Source: XYD1-FULL-39-28 sp964539855 (GTDB lineage Bacteria; Patescibacteriota; Minisyncoccia; Minisyncoccales; Staskawiczbacteraceae). Taken from it: a DNA stretch of 23,541 bases. The DNA lies in NCBI GenBank assembly GCA_964539855.1, contig CAZIJR010000007.1, positions 1 to 23,541 of the forward strand, given 5' to 3'. The stretch's first letter is position 1. The number at the start of each line of letters is the position of its first letter. The notes under the pieces are model-generated. The model was given only the letters and a program-made list of their open reading frames with translations, did no database searches and had not been told where the DNA came from. Of the stretch, positions 14,215 through 22,362 are shown piece after piece. A program made the translations under genes and the position numbers.

Positions 14215-14227
14215 TATAAAATTATTG

Positions 14228-14764
14228 TTACTTCAATTTAAAATGAAATTCAAGCTTATTTTGGTCATCAATAAATTCCACTAAGCCAAAATGCACATAT
14301 TTTTCTATTTTAAACAACCTCGTAAAACCGCTGACCTCCTCACGACAATCGTAGGGATATAAAAATACGCTTTTTTGCCACTCATAAAACCCGCCCATTT
14401 TTAACCTATAAACCAATGCTTTTCTTGCTTTTTCATATGAATTTGGTATATCAAAAGTAATCATTCTCCATTTGTTATCCCATTTCTCTTTTTTATCATT
14501 AAGCCGCCTGAATTTATAATTTATCATGCGCAATATCCCTCTTTCACTCATAGACACTAAAACTGAATTCTCATATTCCTTCTTCTTTATTAGTTTCTGT
14601 CTGGTAAGCTCGTAAACCGCCTTGTTTAATTGTTTGCCAGTAAAGCTACGAGCATCTTTTATTATACTGTTTAGCAAGACAAATCTAATATCATTACGCC
14701 CACCAACCCTATCAGATGTGGCACAATATATTCTCCATAAAATTTCTTCCACCACTTTGTTCAT
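14228..14764 (-). CDS. PaaX/Cas2-like winged-helix protein
   Basis: A 178-aa protein with an N-terminal winged-helix-like region (about 1-85, including GKQLNKAVYELTRQKLIKKK) and a C-terminal Cas2-like ferredoxin-fold domain (about 95-178: WRMITFDIPNSYEKARKAL, then GGFYEWQKSVFLYPYDC). This matches PaaX-type regulators and the Patescibacterial proteins often labelled Cas2. D105 in TFDIP sits where Cas2 nucleases carry their Asp. No CRISPR repeats or cas1 are present. A longer reading frame exists upstream, but its first 34 residues are read through the palindrome and the promoter; a TATAAT ends six bases before ATG 14764, so that start is preferred and is leaderless. The gene is flanked by near-identical palindromes. 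It could be a regulator, a nuclease or part of a small mobile element. Confidence 0.8.
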   Translation of the reverse strand: MNKVVEEILWRIYCATSDRVGGRNDIRFVLLNSIIKDARSFTGKQLNKAVYELTRQKLIKKKEYENSVLVSMSERGILRMINYKFRRLNDKKEKWDNKWRMITFDIPNSYEKARKALVYRLKMGGFYEWQKSVFLYPYDCREEVSGFTRLFKIEKYVHFGLVEFIDDQNKLEFHFKLK

Positions 14765-14770
14765 ACTTCT

Positions 14771-14776
14771 ATTATA
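14771..14776 (-). promoter_or_regulatory. -10 element of the PaaX/Cas2-like gene
   Basis: TATAAT on the minus strand (14776-14771), six bases before the ATG, putting +1 on its A. No good -35 is seen; the expected place (near 14794-14799) is at the edge of the palindrome, so activation or autoregulation through the palindrome is possible. Confidence 0.55.
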
Positions 14777-14798
14777 ATAAAAAAGATAATAAAATAAT

Positions 14799-14830
14799 AG
14801 CGGTTTTTTGCCATACGGCAAAAAACCGCT
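14799..14830. repeat. Palindrome upstream of the PaaX/Cas2-like gene (family member 3)
   Basis: 14-bp perfect arms (AGCGGTTTTTTGCC / GGCAAAAAACCGCT) around ATAC. Its inner 30 bp equal the palindrome at 14185-14214 except for one base at the centre. It lies just upstream of the -35 position of the gene's promoter. Confidence 0.9.
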
Positions 14831-14904
14831 AAATAAACACACACTTTTGTTGAATATTAAGAACAAACAAAAATTACCCTTGCGGGGGAGTTCTTGAGAG
14901 CACT

Positions 14905-14940
14905 AAAAACGGCTCATGCTAATTAGCATGAGCCGTTTTT
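14905..14940 (-). terminator. rpoBC terminator
   Basis: A perfect 36-bp palindrome starting 9 bp past the rpoC stop. The stem ACGGCTCATGCT/AGCATGAGCCGT is flanked by A5 and T5, so on the minus strand it is a classical intrinsic terminator and could work in both directions. Confidence 0.9.
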
Positions 14941-14949
14941 CTATGATAC

Positions 14950-17900
14950 TTACTTTTCTTTATCTTTGGGGATAAAGCCTGTGCCTACTGGGATAAGTTT
15001 TCCTATAATTACGTTTTCTTTTAGTCCACGTAATTTATCTTCTTTTCCTTCAAGTGATGCTTTTATAAGAACTCTTGAAGTTTGTTGGAAAGAAGCGGCT
15101 GACAAGAATGACTCTGAGTTTAAAGCAACTTCTGAAATTCCCAAAAGTATCTGAGTTCCAGCCGGAGCTGACTTTTTATCTTTCTTTAACTCATCAGACT
15201 CCTCGTTAAAGATAACTCTTTCTACTACCTCTCCTCTTATCCAGTTTGAATCACCTTCTTCTTTAACTCTTATCCTGCTGAACATCTTTTGGATAATCAC
15301 CTCAACGTGCTTGTCATGAATATCCACTCCCTGGGAAGCATAAATCTTTTGAACTTCCTGCAAAATATATCTTTGAGTGACTTCTACTCCACCAGTCTTA
15401 TAGAGCTTTTTAAGATCTAAGCTTCCATCACACAAAGCTTGGTTTTCCTTAACTTCTTGGCCTTTTTCTACTAGCAAGGCAATTCTTCCTGGAATTTTGT
15501 ATTCCATTATATCTTTTTTGGAAGCTTTTTTATCTGATGGTTTTATTGAGACAATTCTCTTTTCTTCATCAATACCCACAATTTTTCCTGCAGTTAAAGA
15601 CATAACCGCTTCTCCTTTGGGCGCCCTACACTCAAATATCTCCTCAATTCTAGGCAAACCTTGGGTAATGTCTCCTGCTCCCACAATTCCTCCCAAGTGG
15701 TGAGTTCTAAGTGTAAGCTGGGTGCCTGGTTCTCCAATTGCCTGAGCTGCCACAATACCAACAGCCTCTCCCATTTTTACCACATCGTTTCTACCCAAAT
15801 CCCATCCATAACATTTTTGGCAAACACCCTGGTTTGATTTACAGGTCAAAGGTGAGGCCACAAGTACTCTTTCTATTCCCTCTTCGTTTGTAATTGCGTG
15901 AGCTGTCTTCCAGTTTATAAACTCTCCTTTTTTCACAAAAACTTTTTTATTATGTTCCACTGTTTCCAAAGCAGTTCTGCCAACTATTTTGAAAGAAAAG
16001 TCTTGCTCAATCAAATCAGCGTCTTTTTTATAGACAACCATTCCTGTTTTATCTCCACAATCCTTTTCAAAAACAATCACATCGTGAGCAACATCCACTA
16101 ATCTTCTGGTTAAATAACCAGCAGAAGAAGTTCTCAATGCAGTGTCTGCAGTACCTTTTCTAGCTCCATGGGTAGAAATAAAATATTCCAACACGTTAAA
16201 ACCCTCTGTAAAAGACGATTTTACAGGCAATTCAATAATATCTCCAGATGGGTTATTCACCAACCCTTTCATTCCTGCCATCTGCACGGGCTGAGCCCAA
16301 GTTGCCCTGGCTCCAGCTGAAATAATAGACATCACGGGTCCATCTGGTGGCAATGTTTCTTTCAACAAAGCTTCAAGCTTTGTTTTTACAGTCTGCCATA
16401 TCAAAATCTTCTGAGATGTTTTTTCTTCTGGGCTTAACAACCCTTTTTCAAAATGACTATCAATTTTTCTTACCTCATCTTCTGCCTTATCTACCAACTC
16501 TTTCTTTTCAGGAGGAACAATCAAATCGTCCATTCCCCAGCTTACTCCAGATAGCGTGCAATATTCAAAACCAAGAGTTTTTATTTTATCGATAATAGCA
16601 ACTGCTTCTTCGTTTGAATATTTTTCAATAACTTCCCTCACCATTCCCTTTAACGCTTTGTTATCAACCAACTTATTAACATATGGATAGTCATGAGGCA
16701 ATACGGCGTTTAAAATAATCCTGCCTACGCATGTTTCAATAAGTTCGGCTTGACCCGATTTTGGATTTGGAACTTTTATCTTGTCATTCAAACCAAGGAA
16801 TCCATATTCAAGAGCCGTGATAGCTTCTGAATCAGAAGAATAGACTTTTATATCCTTTGCCTTTGGATCCTCTTTCAGTTTTGTTAAATAATAACATCCC
16901 AAAGCAATGTCTCGGAAGGGTCCCATAACAGGCATTCCTGTTGCAGGCCTTAAAAGGTTTAAAGAAGAAAGCATTATTTCTTTTGCTTCTTTTTGGGCTT
17001 CGTCTGATAAAGGCAAATAAACAGCCATTTGGTCTCCGTCAAAGTCAGCGTTAAATGCTTCGCAAACCAATGGATGAAGTTTTATTGTTTCTCCTTCTGT
17101 CAAAATTGGCCTGAAAGCCTGAATTCCCAGCCTATGCAAGGTTGGAGCTCTATTCAACAAAACCAGCTTATCTTTTATAATTTCTTCTAAAATAGCCCAA
17201 ACTTCAGGAGTTTTTTCATCTATTAGTCTAGCAGCTCCTCTGATGTTAAAAGCTAATTCTTTATCTAAAATTCTTTTAATTACAAACGGCTTAAAAATTT
17301 CCAAAGCCAAAGTTTTTGGCAAACCACACTGAGAAAAATGTAATTCCGGTCCTACTGCAATAACAGACCTTCCTGAATAATCCACGCGTTTTCCCAACAA
17401 GTTCTGCCTAAACCTACCCTGTTTTCCTGCCAACATCGCTGCCAAGGATTTTAACAATCTTTTTCCTCCGGTTGTGGCGGTTGTTGTAACGCCTTTTCTC
17501 ATTTCATTGTCAATCAAAGCATCCACAGCTTCTTGCAACATTCTTTTTTCATTTCTCACAATAACTGGCGGAGCGGAAATTTCTTGTAAATATTTTAGTC
17601 TGTTATTCCTATTTATTACTCTTCTGTATAAATCATTCAAATCAGATGAGGCATATCTTCCTCCATCTAGTTGCACCATAGGCCTTAGATCTGGAGGCAA
17701 TATAGGCAAAACATCCAAAAACATCCATTCTGGCCTTACACCAGCTTTTAGCATTCCCTGAAACAATTTTAACCTTCTCAGTACTTTCTTCTTCATTGCT
17801 GGTGGAGCTTCTTTGGCTTCTATGGCCAATGCCTCTGTTTCTTTTTTCAAGTCAATTTTTGAAAAAAGATCTCTCACAACCTCAGCTCCAGTACCAGCTT

Positions 17901-18519
17901 CAAAAATCTCACCGTATTTTAACGAAATGGTATGATAAACAACTTCAGATAAAATTTGAAGAGGTGCTATATCTAAAACTTCTTCTTTGGCTTTTTCCCT
18001 GGCGCTTTTAAGTTCGTTTTTAGCTGCCTCTGTTTTTTCCTTCTTAACCTTAGACTTATATTCTTGCTCAATAGCTTCCATAACAGCGTCACGGGCTTCT
18101 TCATTAACTTTTGTAATTATATAAGAGGAAAAATAAATAACTTTTTCCAGCTGTTGCGAGCTTTTATTCAAAACCAAACCCATTCTTGATGGCACTCCCC
18201 TCAAAAACCAAATATGCGAAACGGGCGTATAAAGCTTGATGTGACCCATTCTTTCCCTTCTTACAGAAGACTTGGTAACCTCTACTCCACACCTATCACA
18301 AACAACGCCTTTATATCTTATTCTTTTATATTTTCCGCAGGCGCACTCGTAATCTTTTTCAGGGCCAAAAATCCTTTCATCAAAAAGCCCGTCCTTTTCA
18401 GGCTTTTGAGTTCTGTAGTTAATTGTTTCCGGCTTTGTCACCTCTCCATGAGACCATGACATTATATCTTCAGACGAAGCCAGCTTTATTCTTATTGATT
18501 CTAAATCTATAACTCTCAT
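14950..18519 (-). CDS. rpoC: DNA-directed RNA polymerase subunit beta'
   Basis: Catalytic clamp subunit of RNA polymerase. The 1189-aa length is similar to the compact Firmicute form. The N-terminal zinc ribbon is CACGKYKRIRYKGVVCDRCG. The active-site Mg loop is N490-A-D-F-D-G-D-Q497. The second zinc site is CKSNQGVCQKCYG, followed by the conserved bridge/trigger region EPGTQLTLRTHHLGG and the RIEEIFECR block. The large insertion of E. coli is absent. It begins 22 bp after rpoB with no promoter or Shine-Dalgarno sequence, so the two are one transcript. The C terminus is short and lysine-rich. Confidence 0.98.
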   Translation of the reverse strand: MRVIDLESIRIKLASSEDIMSWSHGEVTKPETINYRTQKPEKDGLFDERIFGPEKDYECACGKYKRIRYKGVVCDRCGVEVTKSSVRRERMGHIKLYTPVSHIWFLRGVPSRMGLVLNKSSQQLEKVIYFSSYIITKVNEEARDAVMEAIEQEYKSKVKKEKTEAAKNELKSAREKAKEEVLDIAPLQILSEVVYHTISLKYGEIFEAGTGAEVVRDLFSKIDLKKETEALAIEAKEAPPAMKKKVLRRLKLFQGMLKAGVRPEWMFLDVLPILPPDLRPMVQLDGGRYASSDLNDLYRRVINRNNRLKYLQEISAPPVIVRNEKRMLQEAVDALIDNEMRKGVTTTATTGGKRLLKSLAAMLAGKQGRFRQNLLGKRVDYSGRSVIAVGPELHFSQCGLPKTLALEIFKPFVIKRILDKELAFNIRGAARLIDEKTPEVWAILEEIIKDKLVLLNRAPTLHRLGIQAFRPILTEGETIKLHPLVCEAFNADFDGDQMAVYLPLSDEAQKEAKEIMLSSLNLLRPATGMPVMGPFRDIALGCYYLTKLKEDPKAKDIKVYSSDSEAITALEYGFLGLNDKIKVPNPKSGQAELIETCVGRIILNAVLPHDYPYVNKLVDNKALKGMVREVIEKYSNEEAVAIIDKIKTLGFEYCTLSGVSWGMDDLIVPPEKKELVDKAEDEVRKIDSHFEKGLLSPEEKTSQKILIWQTVKTKLEALLKETLPPDGPVMSIISAGARATWAQPVQMAGMKGLVNNPSGDIIELPVKSSFTEGFNVLEYFISTHGARKGTADTALRTSSAGYLTRRLVDVAHDVIVFEKDCGDKTGMVVYKKDADLIEQDFSFKIVGRTALETVEHNKKVFVKKGEFINWKTAHAITNEEGIERVLVASPLTCKSNQGVCQKCYGWDLGRNDVVKMGEAVGIVAAQAIGEPGTQLTLRTHHLGGIVGAGDITQGLPRIEEIFECRAPKGEAVMSLTAGKIVGIDEEKRIVSIKPSDKKASKKDIMEYKIPGRIALLVEKGQEVKENQALCDGSLDLKKLYKTGGVEVTQRYILQEVQKIYASQGVDIHDKHVEVIIQKMFSRIRVKEEGDSNWIRGEVVERVIFNEESDELKKDKKSAPAGTQILLGISEVALNSESFLSAASFQQTSRVLIKASLEGKEDKLRGLKENVIIGKLIPVGTGFIPKDKEK

Positions 18520-18541
18520 TAGCGTAAATATTTAATAAAAA

Positions 18542-21500
18542 TTACTTTTTATTTTCACGGTTGTCACGCCTATCTTCTCGCGGGTCGTCTCTTAGTTCGC
18601 GTGGCTTTTCTTTTACTTCAACTGCCATGCCCAGAGATTTTAACTCTGCAACAAGCAAATTAAAGGAAGCCGGAATATTAGGATTTCTTATGGGCTCGCC
18701 CTTTAATATAGCCTCATAAGTAGACGCTCTTCCTTGAACGTCATCTGATTTTATAGTCAACATTTCCTGCAGAGTGTGAGCCACTCCATAGCCTTCCAAA
18801 GCCCAAACTTCCATCTCTCCAAATCTCTGTCCTCCAAACTGGGCTTTTCCTCCCAAAGGTTGCTGAGTAATTAAAGAGTACGGGCCAATTGACCTGGCAT
18901 GAACTTTATCATCCACCATATGAATCAACTTCATTATATACATATATCCCACTGTTATAGGATTTGGGAAAGGAAGTCCTGTTTTTCCGTCATACACAAT
19001 CATTTGCCCAGACTCTGGAAGCCCAGCTTCCTTTAGCTCAGCCTTGACATCATCTCTATTTGCTCCCAGCAAGGCCGGAGAAATCGCAATATAATTTAAT
19101 TTGTGAGCAGCCAATCCCAAATGAGTCTCTAAAATCTGCCCCAAATTCATACGAGAAGGAACCGAAAGCGGAGACATAACAAAGTCTATTGGTGTTCCGT
19201 CAGCTAAAAAGGGCATTTCAGATTCTGGCAAAACTCGTGAAACAACTCCCTTGTTTCCATGCCTTCCAACCAGCTTGTCTCCCACTTTTATTTTTCTAGT
19301 TTCAGCAATCTCAACCTGAATTCTTTTAATTACTCCTGGCTCTAATTTGTGACCCAAGTCTCTTGAAAATATTTTTACGTTAGTAACTTTTCCTTTCTTT
19401 CCGTGTTCCATTCTTAAAGAAGAATCTTTTACATCTTTGGCTTTGTCTCCAAAAATAGCTCTTAACAATCTTTCTTCAGGGGTTAATTCTGCTTCACCTT
19501 TTGGAGAAATTTTTCCAACTAAAATATCATTAGGTCCCACTTCTGCTCCCACTCTTACAACTCCCTCTTCATCCAAGTCTTTTAGTTTTTCTTCTCCAAC
19601 GTTTGGAATATCAGATGTTGTAACTTCAGGACCAAGTTTTGTTTCTCTAACATCGCAAGTAAAGTCTTCTATATGTATAGATGTAAACTCGTCTTCTCTA
19701 ACCAATTTTTCGGATATAGTAATTGCATCTTCAAATCCTCCTCCGCGTAATGGGATTAAACACATTAAAATATTTCTGCCCAAAGCCAGTCTGCCATGCG
19801 AAATTGCAGCTCCATCAGCCAAAACATCTCCTTTTTTAAATGTTTCCCCTTTTTCCACAATTGGCTTTTGGTGGAAACAAGAATATTGGTTTGTCCTTAC
19901 AAATGTCTGAAGCTCATAATCTTCATCTACTTTTCTACCCTTCTCCTCATACTGTACTTTTATATGCCTTGCATCAACTTCTTTTACAACTCCATGAGCT
20001 CTGGCAATAATTCCTTGACCAGAATCGCGAGCCACGTTTCTTTCCGTTCCAGTACCAACTAGCGGTGGCTCGGGCCTTATCAAAGGAACTGCCTGCCTCT
20101 GCATATTGGAACCCATCAAAGCCCTGGATGCATCATCATTCTGCAAAAACGGAATCAAAGAAGTGGCAACTGAAATAAACTGTTTTGAAGAAACATCTAT
20201 ATAATCTATTTTTGAAATTTCTACTTCAGCCGGCTCTCCTTTTACTCTTGCCTCAACTTTATTTGGTGGAATTTCAGGTAAAATTTTTCCAGTATCTGTT
20301 AAGGGCACGGAAGCCGGAGCTATACAATGACGCTCTTCTTCCTGAGCTGACAAATATTCAACTTCTTTTGTAACCCTGCCATTTTTTACTTTAAAATATG
20401 GAGCTTCAATAAACCCATAAGGATTTATTTTAGCATAAGTTGCCAAGTGGCCCACCAATCCTACATTTGGACCTTCAGGAGTTTCAATAGGACAAATTCT
20501 GCCATAGTGAGAAGGCTGCACATCCCTAACTTCAAAGCCTGCTCTTTCTCTGGTCAAACCTCCAGGTCCTGTAGTAGTAAGCCTTCTTTTATGCTCCAAT
20601 TCAGCCAACGGATTTTCGTTGTCCATAAACTGAGAAAACTGAGAAGAAGTATAAAATTCTTTTACCACGGCCATCAAAGGTCTTGGATTTACAAGCTGTA
20701 TTGGAGTAATAGTATCAAGCTCTAAAGTAGACATCTTGTCTTTTATAATTCTTTCCATTCTCATCATTCCCACGCGCAATCTGTTTTGCAAAAGCTCCGA
20801 CAATGTTCTAACCCTTCTGTTTCCCAAGTGGTCAACTTGGTCTTGTTTTGCTGTTGGATCATTGTTCAATCTTATAACCTCTTTTACAACTTCCACAATG
20901 TCTTCTATTCTCAGTATCCTTTCTTCTTTGGATATGTCTTTATCGGATTTTTTAGTAGCTAATTGAGGCAATCTTTGCAAAGTTTTCCACCTGCCTACCT
21001 TTGACAAGTCGTACCTGTCAAAATTAAAAAACATATTGAAAATTAAATCTTGGGCAGTGTCTGGAGTTACCAAATCTCCGGGCCTTAACCTGCGGTAAAC
21101 TTCCACCAAAGCTTCTTTTTGGTCTTTTGAAGTATCTCTCCTTAGTGTTTCTTTTATATACCTTATATCTCCATTATCAATATCTTTAAACGCTTTTTCC
21201 ACTGCCTCTACATTTTCCAATCCCAAAGCCATCAAAAGCGTAGTGGCTGGCACCTTTCTCTTTCTGTTTATTTTTACCCCTATAAATCCTGATTCTTCTG
21301 TTTCAAATTCCAGCCAAGCACCCCTATTCGGGATAATTTTGGCTCCAAAATAGTCCCTCCCTTTTGAACTTCTGCTGGTAAAAAAAGCTCCCGGCGAACG
21401 TATAAGCTGGGAAACTACAACTCTTTCAACTCCGTTTACAACAAAAGTACCCCTCTCTGTCATAACAGGGAAATCAGCCAAAAACACTTCCTGCTCTTTT

Positions 21501-21808
21501 ACCTCTTTTGTCTTTAGGTTTACCAGCCTTACTTTTACCCTTAAGGGCGCCTCTAAAGAGTCGTTATTTTTTTTGGCTTCAAGGCCGTTTTTATAATTTG
21601 GCTTGCCAAGTTTATAATCCTCAAACCAAAGTTCAAGCTCTTTGCCCGTATAGTCTTTTATAGGAGAGATTTCCTCTAAAAGCTCTTTTACTCTTACATC
21701 CCAAAAATCATCCCAGGTCTCCCTTTGCATTGTCAAAAGATGGGGAGTTGGAAAACTAAATACCTTAGATTTTGAAAAATTTTTAACTTTCCTTATAATT
21801 TCTGCCAT
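18542..21808 (-). CDS. rpoB: DNA-directed RNA polymerase subunit beta
   Basis: Beta subunit of RNA polymerase, 1088 aa, compact relative to E. coli (1342 aa), with the lineage-specific inserts missing. The rifampicin pocket region is SSQFSQFMDNENPLAELEHK and RRLTTTGPGGLTRERAGFEV. Further conserved blocks are PIETPEGPNVGL, the switch region GRHGNKGVVSRVLPESEMPF and QPLGGKAQFGGQRFGEMEVW near the C terminus. The residues equivalent to E. coli S531, A532 and L533 are T411, T412 and T413. rplJ/rplL are not upstream; instead there is a membrane protein gene and an independent promoter with a long leader. The C terminus ends in a charged Arg/Asp/Glu/Lys tail. Confidence 0.98.
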   Translation of the reverse strand: MAEIIRKVKNFSKSKVFSFPTPHLLTMQRETWDDFWDVRVKELLEEISPIKDYTGKELELWFEDYKLGKPNYKNGLEAKKNNDSLEAPLRVKVRLVNLKTKEVKEQEVFLADFPVMTERGTFVVNGVERVVVSQLIRSPGAFFTSRSSKGRDYFGAKIIPNRGAWLEFETEESGFIGVKINRKRKVPATTLLMALGLENVEAVEKAFKDIDNGDIRYIKETLRRDTSKDQKEALVEVYRRLRPGDLVTPDTAQDLIFNMFFNFDRYDLSKVGRWKTLQRLPQLATKKSDKDISKEERILRIEDIVEVVKEVIRLNNDPTAKQDQVDHLGNRRVRTLSELLQNRLRVGMMRMERIIKDKMSTLELDTITPIQLVNPRPLMAVVKEFYTSSQFSQFMDNENPLAELEHKRRLTTTGPGGLTRERAGFEVRDVQPSHYGRICPIETPEGPNVGLVGHLATYAKINPYGFIEAPYFKVKNGRVTKEVEYLSAQEEERHCIAPASVPLTDTGKILPEIPPNKVEARVKGEPAEVEISKIDYIDVSSKQFISVATSLIPFLQNDDASRALMGSNMQRQAVPLIRPEPPLVGTGTERNVARDSGQGIIARAHGVVKEVDARHIKVQYEEKGRKVDEDYELQTFVRTNQYSCFHQKPIVEKGETFKKGDVLADGAAISHGRLALGRNILMCLIPLRGGGFEDAITISEKLVREDEFTSIHIEDFTCDVRETKLGPEVTTSDIPNVGEEKLKDLDEEGVVRVGAEVGPNDILVGKISPKGEAELTPEERLLRAIFGDKAKDVKDSSLRMEHGKKGKVTNVKIFSRDLGHKLEPGVIKRIQVEIAETRKIKVGDKLVGRHGNKGVVSRVLPESEMPFLADGTPIDFVMSPLSVPSRMNLGQILETHLGLAAHKLNYIAISPALLGANRDDVKAELKEAGLPESGQMIVYDGKTGLPFPNPITVGYMYIMKLIHMVDDKVHARSIGPYSLITQQPLGGKAQFGGQRFGEMEVWALEGYGVAHTLQEMLTIKSDDVQGRASTYEAILKGEPIRNPNIPASFNLLVAELKSLGMAVEVKEKPRELRDDPREDRRDNRENKK

Positions 21809-21817
21809 TAAATATTG

Positions 21818-21842
21818 TGCGGAGAATAGTTCGCGCTCCGCA
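21818..21842 (-). promoter_or_regulatory. Hairpin just upstream of the rpoB start
   Basis: TGCGGAG/CTCCGCA 7-bp arms (21842-21836 and 21824-21818 on the minus strand) with an 11-nt loop. It ends 9 nt before the ATG at 21808, in the place where a ribosome would load. There is no T run after it, so it is more likely a translational element than a terminator. Confidence 0.5.
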
Positions 21843-21873
21843 TTAAGAATATAAGTAAAAATTTTAAATTATT

Positions 21874-21908
21874 AAAATAAAAAATTTCGGTAATACAAAC
21901 AACCGAAA
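21874..21908 (-). terminator. Attenuator-like hairpin in the rpoBC leader
   Basis: On the minus strand TTTCGGT (21908-21902) pairs with ACCGAAA (21891-21885), loop 10 nt, and is followed at once by TTTTTTATTTT. It lies inside the rpoB leader, about 50 nt after the predicted +1 and 65 nt before the ATG, so it could attenuate rpoBC transcription. Confidence 0.55.
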
Positions 21909-21963
21909 ATTAAGCTTTAATTTTTCTAGAGTAAAATAACCACTTCTTTTATATATGCTGTTT

Positions 21964-21992
21964 AGTATAATCTTTTTTAAAAAGCTTGTCAA
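21964..21992 (-). promoter_or_regulatory. rpoBC promoter
   Basis: On the minus strand an exact TTGACA (21992-21987), a 17-bp spacer and TATACT (21969-21964). +1 is predicted near 21957, so the leader is about 149 nt, the longest protein-gene leader in the window. Confidence 0.8.
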
Positions 21993-22002
21993 CACCTTTT
22001 AC

Positions 22003-22362
22003 CTATTTGGAAATTTTGACAAGAAGCAACCCTAATAACTGGCCTGCTTCCTGCTGGGCTTCAATGTCTGTTTTGCTGTTAACAAAATTCTGCCAATGCA
22101 AAAGTATATTTTGGTCATTTATATCCCTTACCGCATTTTCCAATTTTAACCTGTCATCAAAACTTACTTCTCCCTTCCCCGACAAAACCTTGTCCACAAA
22201 CAATTCTGCAAAAATTACGGATTTTTCATCACCTTCTTGCACCTGGACAGCTTGCTGAACTTCTTTCAATTCCAAATTAAGCAACACGAACTGAGTAACA
22301 AAATATATATTTGCTAAAAATAAAACCAAAATAATTATTAACAAAAACTTAGCTTTATCCAT
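22003..22362 (-). CDS. Small membrane-anchored protein, unknown function
   Basis: A 119-aa protein with one N-terminal hydrophobic helix (about 6-28: FLLIIILVLFLANIYFVTQF) after a short Lys-containing tip, so it is probably a type II anchored protein with the remainder outside. The rest is acidic and predicted helical (LELKEVQQAVQVQEGDEK; RLKLENAVRDINDQNILLHW; EAQQEAGQLLGLLLVKISK). It matches no family I recognise. Its ATG overlaps the end of the upstream surface-protein gene by 8 bp, indicating translational coupling and a shared role at the cell surface. It ends in TAG, 11 bp before the rpoBC -35. Confidence 0.75.
   Translation of the reverse strand: MDKAKFLLIIILVLFLANIYFVTQFVLLNLELKEVQQAVQVQEGDEKSVIFAELFVDKVLSGKGEVSFDDRLKLENAVRDINDQNILLHWQNFVNSKTDIEAQQEAGQLLGLLLVKISK

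Noticed and set aside
14228..14764. Evidence for a CRISPR-Cas locus because of the Cas2-like domain
   Set aside because: No direct-repeat array, no cas1 and no effector in the window; the winged-helix N terminus fits PaaX-like proteins rather than adaptation Cas2.
14185..14830. The two palindromes as ordinary intrinsic terminators
   Set aside because: T runs are inside the arms, not after the stem, and the upstream copy would sit in front of the gene's own promoter.
14168..14837. Target-site duplication (AAATAAA) flanking the palindrome-bracketed unit
   Set aside because: The left copy is about 10 bp away from the palindrome while the right one abuts it, and the heptamer is common in A+T-rich DNA.
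14767..14866. N-terminal extension of the PaaX/Cas2-like protein by 34 residues
   Set aside because: It would be translated through the palindrome and the -10 element; the encoded residues are aromatic-rich and unlike the family.
14966..21000. Numerous plus-strand open frames opposite rpoB and rpoC, such as 19437-19910
   Set aside because: Antisense shadows of strongly conserved genes, without promoters and with no protein-family resemblance.
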